From Paramacrobiotus metropolitanus (lineage: Eukaryota; Tardigrada; Eutardigrada; Parachela; Macrobiotidae): a stretch of DNA of 64,000 bases. The stretch spans positions 930,001 through 994,000 of the forward strand of contig NW_026570261.1 in NCBI RefSeq assembly GCF_019649055.1, given 5' to 3'. Under the pieces are notes generated by a model. It did no database searches. It was not told the DNA's origin and saw nothing but the letters and a program-made list of their open reading frames with translations. Made by a program: the position numbers and the translations under genes. Of the stretch, positions 55,320-64,000 are shown one piece after another (the stretch's first letter is position 1; every line of letters starts with the position of its first letter).

Positions 55320-57250
55320 TTAGGAAAACGGCAATTCCTCGTATGCATTCAGTAAATGCATAAGGTAGCGACTTAGACGCAGCGTCCCGCAGATCCGCAT
55401 TTGCCCAGTAATTATCGTGCAACTTTTCATCAAACATGTGCCTACAAGACGCAAAAAAATGGTATTGTGGGTAGCGTCATTGTTTAATAGAGCAGCTTCT
55501 ACGACATTACTTTTGCAGGAAGTTCCGGAAATACTGCCACCCGTCAGGGTAATTCACGCTCTGCGCCATCACTCGGAACTTTCGGCAAAGTTTCTCGGTA
55601 AATGGTTCCACGGGAGGTAAATTATTTTCTACCATCTCCATGAATAACGAAATATGTTTGTGTTATCCAAGCCGTCAGCGCAACGGAAACACATTACAGT
55701 CAGCGTGATTGGGAGAGAGTCTGGACGGCCCGCTCCAGGATACCGGTCCGGGCAGCCGCAGAGAATGTCTTCAATGCTGTAGTTGCAGACCAACAGCTGC
55801 CGGCAGTATGGCATTAGAACAGGTATATTGAACAAATAACCCTCCTGAGCAGCGTCGCCACAAAAAAATTCGAACGGGGCAAGGCAGTTTTTAGTGATTA
55901 TTGTGGGAATTTTGATCTTTTTCACATTGAGCAGCAAGGCCATAATACTGCACGAACGGTCTATATCATCGCCGCGTCGACCGAAATTGAGCAGCGCCAG
56001 CGTCCGCGTCGAGGACTGCACGCAGCGATCAATTAAACAAGTGTAAATGTAGTCTTCCGTATCCGGGAAACCTGGCGGATATTTTCGCATAGTCTGAAAT
56101 CGATGATCACTAGTGTCGAGTCGGAGAAGGCGTCAATCACTCCCTTCCACAAGTGGCACACTCTACAAAAACCGTCGGTTTGTTAGAAAACTTATGGTGG
56201 ATACTGTAGTTTCTGTTTTGGTACTAAGTTTGTACTTGTACTACGATACTTATTAAAGGTTAGCTCGCCAGTGCAAAGCAGAACATTCAGACATCGAGGA
56301 ATAATGTTTACAAACAAGGTGCACATAGGATAATTCTACATGTATAAAGCTATGGTTTGGACAGTATTACAAACCGTAAACTGATATCGCATAAACCTGT
56401 GATATTACCGATCTCTAGATGTTGCAGAAGTCAACCCAACATAACATACGTAAACAGCAACCCATTAAACCACGCCGTTCACGGCACAAGACCACTGTAG
56501 TTGCCAAGTAGGCATACACTGCTGGACAATTAGCTACTGGCGGAAGGGTCACGTGCAAAGCGACCACAGCGCGAAAAGTAATACTTTAGCCATTAAATTA
56601 CGAATATGATACCTAGTCATACGTCATGTAAATCTTGTCTTAGGTAATAACGTTTTCCCGTCTCCTTACCGCTTCATTACAGTGCGAGAGCAACATTCGA
56701 GCTGTAGTAGTATTTCCGGCAAGACGCTAATGGCGACATTTTCTGGCATGTTGGTCGTTTTGCCTGCAAATTTTGGGAGGTATCGTTCCAGTTATGCGGC
56801 AAAGGAATTATATATTACTGTATTCGTAATGTTTCACTCGTAATGCAAAGTCTAATTTTAGTTTTCTCAACGTCATAAGCGACCCGCAATTTCGAAAAGA
56901 TCCGTTGATTTTTGAACAGAAATCTCGTGAAACGCATCGACCCTTATGGCGTAATGACCCGCTGGAACGTTCTGGTGTATTGGAAACCGAGAAGCCGCAA
57001 GATGGCGCACAGAATGTTTGAACTAACCTAACCGGGTTAATCGACCTGGTTCCGGATGGAGAACAGCTTGGGGGTTCGCGGTCAACGTCATACAACTGGC
57101 GTTCACATGTTTTGTGGAAGTCTTTTGTGGACCGGCACTCCGTTGCTAAGCAAAATATGTGCGGCAGCACTACCACAAAATCATCGTATGTGCTTGCAGG
57201 AAGATACAACTTCCCTGTCAGAAATTTTAAGCCTTAGGTTAATGTTTAGC
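55320..57250 (-). pseudogene. Tudor-like/F-box gene A6, decayed
   Basis: Recognisable parts: a remnant of exon 2 ending at 57028, exon 3 (56763-56670, again 94 nt, F-box VLPEILLQLECCSRTVMKR), exon 4 (56162-55511) and exon 5 (55441-55320). Exon 4 is 652 nt, not a multiple of three relative to its relatives, with frame changes near its start (IIDF/QTMRKYP, about 56092) and near NTNIFRY (about 55645). Exon 5 has an 8 nt deletion after DLRD (about 55385). Exon 1 with the Tudor-like domain is not found upstream. Nearest relative A5. Splice sites of exon 3 remain intact. Confidence 0.8.
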
Positions 57251-59179
57251 TGCTAGCATTTCATAATTATAAACTTCAGTGGTTACAGATTACAACTGTA
57301 CACACGCGTTCGCTAGCGTGGAAGTTGAGTAAGCGTATTCTCATTAGTTTAGTATGTAGCTACATTTTTCGTCTAACCAGTCAACGCAGGACGGTCGATA
57401 TAACCCTTGACCCGATTGTTGTGCTATTCGCCGGACCGCTTGCCTGAATTTTGGTTCTTGCAGAGAATGAATGCCAAATGTTTTGCAGAGATACGGGAAG
57501 AGATGCTCCTAGAATCTCTGGCGTAACCGCGGTTTCCTGGGACGTTACAGATAGCTTATTGCGTATGGATGATGGGCGCTGACTGACTTCTCCTCAAAGG
57601 TACGCATTAGATTTTGATGAGCAATTTTAGCAGCTTGTAGCGATTCTGTACGACAAAAAATTATCGCTGAAATTTATTTCCAAACCAACCATCCTGGAAA
57701 TGGAAGTAAATTAGAAAATGAAATAACAATCAAAGCTAAATCAATTAAAATGAAAACTTGCTTTGTTTGTAACCTGGTTTCCGATTCATTGTCGTCAAAA
57801 ATTTGCAGATCAAGACTGTATCAAATTCCGGAAAAATCCTAGCTATTTTGTAGAGTAGTATTTACCGGCACATTGTATCTTGAGTCTTGACCGAGACGCA
57901 CGGATGCGCGTAGTCAACTGACAAAACCCCGCGAACGCTATAATTATACTTTTCGAAAAGTTTTCATACTGCTATATACCACTCCAGCCATTAATAGGTA
58001 TTTAGCCCAATGGAATAAATTGCGCTGTCTGTTTGTACTACAAAGTACAAAGTTTAACGTTATTACAGCACTCTTCAAGAAATAATAATCAAGCAGAACG
58101 ATGCAAAACACACGTGCCAAAAAGGAGCAAACATAACAGAAAGTCAGACATCACTTAGTCAGTAATGAACGAGGTCAGACGTTACTAAGAGGAAAATGAT
58201 ATAGTAAATAAAAAGCGATTGACGAAAACAGCATTGAAAAAAATAAAGGTCACTTCTTTACAGTGGTAACTTGAGTGCGGTCAGGAATTATGACCAACTG
58301 AAAAGGGGAACTGTACGCCTTATTAAATTCCAGTTTCGCGGAATCTGTATGAGATTTTTGGAAATTTGATTGAGACGTCTGCGCCATTTGGGCGCAGGTT
58401 TTCGTATCTTTCAACGTTATCTCAAAGCCGGCCACTAACGTTTTCCGCCGGGTCCTAAGCTTCAAGTGCCAGAACGTCCTGTGCAGTTGGATTTGTGCCT
58501 TCCTGCCTTATTACTGGACATTACACAGCTTTTCATGGTCCCCACGCTATCATTGGATTCTATCATATTTTCTATCGTTCATGGGGAAGGAAAAGATTCC
58601 CTCAGCCATCGCCAACTATTTTCAACTCGATTTGTATATGCCCTTGTAGGCGAGTCCCCAAAATTTTCCGAATGATTAACTGTCAGGTTGTCGTTACACT
58701 CGACAGTACGCATGCCAGCGGTCACTCGTTACATTGTCCATTATCATTATACCACTTGGGCTTGTAAGACCGGGAGCAAGTCGGTAGCGGATTTTGCCTG
58801 CAGCTCTCACAGTGGCCTGTTCGATTCCCACGCTTCCGGCAGTTCTTATAATATGTAGAATAATATGGACGTACGACCACATCGACTGAGAATTTCCGTC
58901 CTGGTTATTCGGGTTGTACACTGGAACAACCTTAATCGAAATGGGCATTCGTGACCTCATGGCAATTCCCCGCAGCTTCCGGAGTTAGTCAGAAATTCGT
59001 TTTTGCCGGCTTGACAAATTAGATTAATTACGTGGGCGGCTCAGTGAATATGCAATTTCCGGATACCTGATTTTCAATAAACGGAACAGTAATATCAAGT
59101 TTGATCCGATGTCCAGCATGTTTGTCGCTTCCCAGCTCCTTTCTCTCCATTTCATTCTCTTTTGCTTCCTTAAGAGCTT
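57251..59179. other. No gene seen
   Basis: Where A6 exon 1 would be expected (about 57.4-58.3 kb) there is no Tudor-like match on either strand. Several unrelated open frames of 60-90 codons have no family features. Confidence 0.4.
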
Positions 59180-61650
59180 CAGTCAGTGTCCTGAAATCTT
59201 TCAAACTCATGACCTTCCTCGTTACTGCATCCTGGATTCCCATTTCCCATTACGAATACATTAATGAGTCTTTCTCTTGCTCTTCTTCTGAAAACTTCAT
59301 GCCGCTCCGGCACTACGGAACAGCGCTGGTTTAGTCTGTTGTAGAAAGCATGCAGTACCGCGCCTACTCCGGTCGGCGAAGCATTTGCGGCCAGGATAAG
59401 CGGAAGGCTGGGATCGAGATGCGTCAGGTATGTGGCGCTTAACAGCGTTTCCTTCAGCTCTTCAAAACGCTGCTGGCATAGTGCGTCCCAGTTCCACTCG
59501 CGTTCCTTCTTCAGCAGATCGTAGAAGATACCGCATCGGTCCGACAGATTCGGTATGAATTGTGCGTAGTGGTTCATCATGCCCAGAAATGAGCGGATCT
59601 GGCCGATGTTCTGCGGTGCGGGCTCTTGATGATTACTTCCGTTTTGCTGGACGCGATATGACGACCGTCTTTGTCAATAATGAAGCCCAGGTATTCGACC
59701 GACTCGACATTGAACTGGCACTTTGACATCTTCACAGTAAAACCATACGCATCCAGCCGCTCTAGTACACCGTCCAGGTTGCGGTTGTGTTCCGTTTCGT
59801 TCTTCCCCTACACAATTTTGTCGTCGAAGAAGACTGCGTAACCGGAACATCCCTGAAAGACAATTTCCATCTTCTGTTGAAAGATGGACGGCGCTGATGC
59901 GACCCCGAAAGGCAGGCGATTGTACTGGGAAAGGCCCTTGTGCGTATTGATTACCACAAGGCGACGGCTTTCTTCGTCCAACGGGATCTGCATTTAAGCG
60001 TCTTTAAGGTCAATCTTGGAGGATCTGGTGCCGCCATTCAGTGCAACAAAAAGCTCGTCTGGATGCGGCAGTGGATACCGGTGGAGGCCAATGCGTCATT
60101 GAGACCTGTGCTCAGGTCAGCGGAGGTGCGCACATCACCGGTGACCTTCTTTAGCACGGACAGGATAGGAGCTGCCCATACGGCGTGATCGACCGGACTG
60201 ATGACGCCAAGCGACTGTAGGCGCTCTAGCTCCTTCTCGACGGCCTTACGTAGGGCACACGGGACTGTCCGGGCTTTGCAGAAACGCGGCCGAGCGTCCA
60301 TTTTAAGGTACAAGTGCGCCTCAAAGTCCTTGCAGCAACCGAGGTTCGTCGCGAAACACATTCGCGTGTCGCTCCAGTAAAGCCGTCACTTCCGGTGATG
60401 CCGCCGGCACGGTGACCGCGTTGACCTGCAGAATCCCGAGTGTTTCCAGAGACATCTGGTGCATGCCGAGGTTGTGGAACCAGTCCCTGCCCAAAATGTT
60501 GCAGCCGCGGTCGGATACCAGTGCTAGCAGTGCACGCAGTCATCTAGCAGCTCCGCCCGCGCACCGCACTTCCACCAGCGTCGATCCCTGCAACGGAATA
60601 CTGTGGCCAGTGAAGCTGCGCACGGTTATGGCCGTGGCCTCCAGTGGTGGTGATCCGATGGCAGCCCATGTCTCCGCGCTGACAATGGTCACGGGTGACC
60701 CAGTGTCGAACTCCAACGTGGCTCTGTGTCCGTCGATCGATAGCGGCACCAAGAACGACCCGGAGAGTCTGTGCTGTGGACGTGTGCAGTACGTCGAAGG
60801 ATTCCTCCACGTAGTTAGTGCGTCGCTGCGGGATGGTTGGCTTGGTATCCCCGGCCGAGCGGCACACTTTCGCCAGGTGACATTCCTTGCCGCACTTTCG
60901 ACAAACGGTGCTAAGATGTGGGCACTCTGCGCGAACGTGGCCTCCACCACAACCTGCACATCCGCCATTCCGCACCGCCGGTTTACTGTTTTGCTGTCGG
61001 CGGTCCTCCCTCCGGAACGGTTTTCTGCCTTGCTGGAGTGGCCTGGCGGTGGTGGTCTGCTTCACGTACTCGTGCGCCAGGTTATTGTTGCACTTTGCCT
61101 CCTGTTGGCCCGTCTCAAACTTCCGCGCCGTGTTCAGAGTCTTGTCAAACTAGTCCAGTTCCTGAGACATCAGGTGACGGCGCGTAGTGTCACTTTCTAC
61201 CCCCGTCACAAACACGGAACTGAGTAGGTCGTCCAGGATGGTCGCCGGGAAGTTGCACGTGATTGTGCGGTCGCGCAAGGTGTTCGCGAATTCCACCAGC
61301 GACTGGCCCGGTTTCTGACGGGACACCCAGAAGTTTGCCCACTCCGTTATTTTGTATGTATAACGGGTGTATGCCATGTCGAGCTTTGCCAGGAGTTCGT
61401 CCTGCGTCAGTTCTTGCGGCTCTTGCGGGCGACACATGGAGATCAGGACCTTAAAAGCCTTCGTCTCCAGCGAGTCTATGAGTAACTCGCGATGTTTGAC
61501 GCTGGGAACGTCCATCAGCTTGATGTAGTTCTTATATCTGACCTTCCAGCTGGTCCAGTCCATGATATCAGGGTCAAAACTTGGTAATCCCATGTTGGAC
61601 GTTCTGGAAAGGGAGGGCAGCAGCCGCTGATGCCGTGGATGTGTTCGTAT
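59180..61650 (-). mobile_element. Gypsy-type LTR retroelement, broken fossil
   Basis: On the - strand, in the order expected of Ty3/gypsy elements: a gag-like block (about 61600-61150), a zinc knuckle (CRKCGKECHLAKVC, about 61000), an aspartic protease motif (FDTGSPVTIV, about 60730), and reverse transcriptase with the FDDK active-site variant (about 59820), running toward the start of RNase H. Integrase is not found and no flanking LTR pair is recognised. It is broken, with several breaks and a truncated 3' end. Old enough to have lost its ends, but the protein motifs are still readable. It lies between A6 and B3. Confidence 0.8.
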
Positions 61651-63273
61651 CAGGCATTATGAGTTCTTAGGAATACAACAATTCACTCGAATCTTCACGC
61701 CACTGTAAAGTCTTTAATACCACTTCTCGCTAGCGCGCTGCATTGACTGATCTTACAGTCATAACAAAACAACAACAACAATCCGTTGCCATGGCCTATA
61801 CCACAAATAGTTGTACTTGTATTAGCAGCCCAAGAGCTGCACTTTAGCAGACTTTACTACAACATAGCATCTGCGTACGTACATAGACTGCGCCAGCTGC
61901 TAGGTCGTGGAATTTCTGGGGCCTGATTTCGCACAGAAATCCTAGCTGCAAGACAAACCATATTCGCTGATTCTCTAAAACCAGTGTGCAACTTTTACCT
62001 GGTTTCATAACTGCGCAGTATGTTGTACCAGGGGAAAACACAACGCCGGAAGAGGACCGATGTACCGTTGACTCGAAACTAGTCGCCCTCGTTCATTAAC
62101 TCATCTGCGCCTAGTTTAAAAGCTTTAATTTGAGAGCCCCCTCTCCAATAGCACCTCTTCTGCGGTATAAGCCTCCTTCCGGGCCCAGTTGAAAATGTAT
62201 AAACCAAGGCCTTCTAATTCGGAAATTACGATAGGGTAACATCTGCCCTCCTGTAGCGGTGTCAAAGTAAGAGGGTCAGCGTACGTGATGTTAAATGGTT
62301 CTGGTGATTTGTAACTGTTAAGTCTACCATTTAATTCTGTTAACGCACATCCTTTAAAATCCCCATACTGATAATGAAACTGTATCGTCAGCTTCTTATA
62401 AATTTTACAACGATATTTGCGATAAATAGCTTTGCTACATTGGATTACGTGTTTGGCAACTCCAAAAACTGTTCAATATTACAGTTTTGGCGTCTGCTTA
62501 AAGCGGAAACCTTTGGCCGGCAGCTACGTAACGAACTGACCAGAAAGTTTCAATAACCCTGGGATGGCTTTCAACGTGTATCTGGATGAGCGGCACCTTT
62601 AAAATAGAGTAGAACGCGCTACTGGAACTTTCATGTTATGTATTATTAAATCACAACCACAATGGTGCTGCGTCTATATTGTATAAGTGCTAGGTCAGTG
62701 CATAATTACTCGTACTAAACTAATAAATGGATTTGCGTTGCACTTTTAAACTAAAAGTCCTTTTAAAATTAAGTCCCTTTAAAATTTCTTAAATCATAGA
62801 AACGACTAATTTACGACTAATCAGAGAAACGATATTATTACTACTAGTAATTACAATAATTTATGTAAGTACTACTCTGTACAGACTACAGCGGTTGCAG
62901 TGAAGAATGGATCGGCTCATTGGGGAAAGCTACGTCACAGGGCGGACAAATAATATGCTGTCAATTGGAATTTGTTGACGTTATCGCAAAAAAAATGCAA
63001 CAGCTACTGGAAGAAAAGTGCTTATAGTTATTCCGTATATAATGAATCCTAATACCGGCATTTTAATTATGGATTCCATTGGAAAGCCCGAAGGAATAAT
63101 ATTTATACCTTGTCTAAACTCTTTCCCAAATCCATGCAAGTAAGTTGACTGGAACACCGATTTGGAACTTCCATCCCCCTGATGGAAAATTAATCACATC
63201 TCTGACACTCCATTTTGCTTGAACAAGCAGTGATTAATTAGCCCACTATTTAGTGGTTTTACGAACAACGTCT
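61651..63273. other. Intergenic, mostly featureless
   Basis: An uninterrupted - strand stretch of about 115 codons without a start (about 62480-62127; includes LTLTPLQEGRCYPIV and LGLYIFNWARKEAYT) could be an exon of an unknown gene, but it has no confirmed borders or paralogue. At 62889-62930 there is a copy of the A-gene upstream motif. Confidence 0.35.
62889..62930. promoter_or_regulatory. Shared upstream motif, orphan copy
   Basis: GCGGTTGCAGTGAAGAATGG, then ATCGGCTCATTGGGGA. In A4/B2 this motif lies between an A gene on the left and a B gene on the right. Here it lies between A6 (exon 1 lost) and B3, so it marks where the A6 start once was. Confidence 0.4.
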
Positions 63274-63518
63274 TATAACGCGGGGCCGTATGAGCGCCAC
63301 GCGCATCCTCGACAGCGAAACTGCGGGGAACCCGGATGAGGCTTTATTGCCGAATCTAATGCGCACCGTGGCGCAACAACACCAGACTAACGAGGAAGGA
63401 TTCTGCAGCCAGTGCAACTGTGCTGCAGATCCGTCAAAACAGCGCAGAAATGTGCGGGGTGGAAATCCCCAGAAACAGCGAATAGCTACTCAGGAGGGCG
63501 GAGCGTCCCGCCCTTACA
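63274..63518 (+). repeat. Dispersed repeat, copy 2 (245 bp)
   Basis: Inverted copy of 42054-42301 with the same ends (TATAACGCGG.. to ..CCCTTACA). It lies 290 nt upstream of the B3 start. The left flank differs from that of copy 1, which fixes the border to within 1-2 nt. Confidence 0.8.
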
Positions 63519-63805
63519 GTCTTCATCGCCAAAAACTGAAAATATTTTCCCGTTGGTTTGGTTTCATTATTATCCCGGCTTAAGTTTACTTTATCCCGGC
63601 TTTTCGTAAACTTTATTACTTAGAGTTCGTCGCGGTAAGAAGTGAAGTTGATCTTACTTCTCTTTATACTTTTGGTATGCCCTATCATTTCTGCTACATT
63701 AAAGTAGAGTAAGTAGAGTCGGAACCGTCGAAATAAACAGTACACCATCTGATTGAGTGGAATGGAATACACCTTTACGGGTCTTTCTGTCAATCATTCA
63801 CCAAC

Positions 63806-64000
63806 ATGCTGACCACCTTACGCTACTTTCGAGAATGGCACTCCGAGAAGTCCGTAGTTAACTTTGGAAACACGGTGCTGGTGCACCGCGACAACGGTCA
63901 ATGGTGGATGGGATATGTTCAGGATATTGACGGCGATCGGTTCTTCGTTGACTTCGACGCTACCACGATCAGTGCGCAGTGGATACATTGTAAAGAGCTG
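63806..64000 (+). CDS. Tudor-like/F-box protein B3, 5' end only
   Basis: The first 65 codons, cut by the window edge. MLTTLRYFREWHSEKSVVNF, then GNTVLVHRDNGQWWMGY, QDIDGDRFFVDFD and SAQWIHCKEL. This matches exon 1 of B1 and B2 throughout, including the CAACATG start context. Orientation and the divergent placement relative to A6 repeat the A4/B2 arrangement. The F-box and C-terminal exons should lie to the right of the window. Confidence 0.85.
   Translation, partial: MLTTLRYFREWHSEKSVVNFGNTVLVHRDNGQWWMGYVQDIDGDRFFVDFDATTISAQWIHCKEL

Noticed and set aside
58810-58835. TTCGATTCCCACGCTTCCGG resembling a tRNA T-arm
   Set aside because: No matching acceptor stem or A-box lies at the right distance upstream; only the B-box-like string is present.
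60412-61227. 271-codon + strand frame across the retroelement
   Set aside because: It is antisense to recognisable gag, protease and zinc-knuckle motifs and has no features of its own.
1-64000. CRISPR arrays, operons or bacterial contamination
   Set aside because: No spaced direct repeats of CRISPR type were seen. Genes are spliced with GT..AG introns, have TATA/Inr promoters and eukaryotic families (F-box, THAP, Harbinger).

Overview
This is eukaryotic, almost certainly animal, DNA. Nearly every gene has short introns with GT..AG borders, small secreted proteins are common, and there are pol III tRNA-like genes, a PIF/Harbinger element, a P-type element, LTR-retroelement debris and MITE/fold-back repeats. 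The dense tandem families and short introns suit a compact ecdysozoan genome. A tardigrade is my best guess from the style of the proteins, but nothing here proves the phylum.

Region 1 (1-11 kb) holds a family of secreted peptides with 12 cysteines. Two divergent gene-pair blocks are duplicated. Block one has a + strand gene at 1946; its partner probably lies left of the window. Block two has a - strand gene at 4127 and a + strand gene at 7139. Each pair is separated by the same ~2 kb spacer with ~450 bp inverted repeats at its ends. A solo LTR has landed in the promoter of the 4127 gene. A decayed copy (9.3-9.5 kb), a lone troponin C-like EF-hand fragment and a two-exon small secreted protein follow. 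More 12-Cys members occur at 39.5 kb (intact), 40.3 kb and 54.2 kb (broken).

Region 2 (11-25 kb) has a secreted leucine-rich-repeat gene with two decayed paralogues of its C-terminal half, a decayed membrane-anchored protein-kinase gene, and a 3.0 kb Harbinger element with 20 bp terminal inverted repeats, an open transposase and a broken Myb-like partner.

Region 3 (15-64 kb) is the main feature: a tandem array of nine members of one multi-exon family that I cannot match to a named protein. Each has an N-terminal SH3-barrel/Tudor-like domain, an F-box split by an intron at the same place in every copy, and a long C-terminal module. Subfamily A (A1-A6, all on - strand) has five exons including a small Cys-rich exon. 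Subfamily B (B1 -, B2 +, B3 + and cut by the window end) has four exons and lacks the Cys-rich exon. A1, A2, A4, A5, B1 and B2 have complete open reading frames (590-631 aa) once spliced. A3 has a single-base deletion in exon 1. A6 is a pseudogene without exon 1, next to a broken gypsy-type fossil. The likely role is as substrate receptors of SCF ubiquitin ligases, diversified by tandem and segmental duplication. A shared ~50 bp upstream motif precedes the A genes. Insertions datable against the paralogues include a P-type element in the A4 upstream region and a tRNA-like gene plus fold-back in A3 intron 1.
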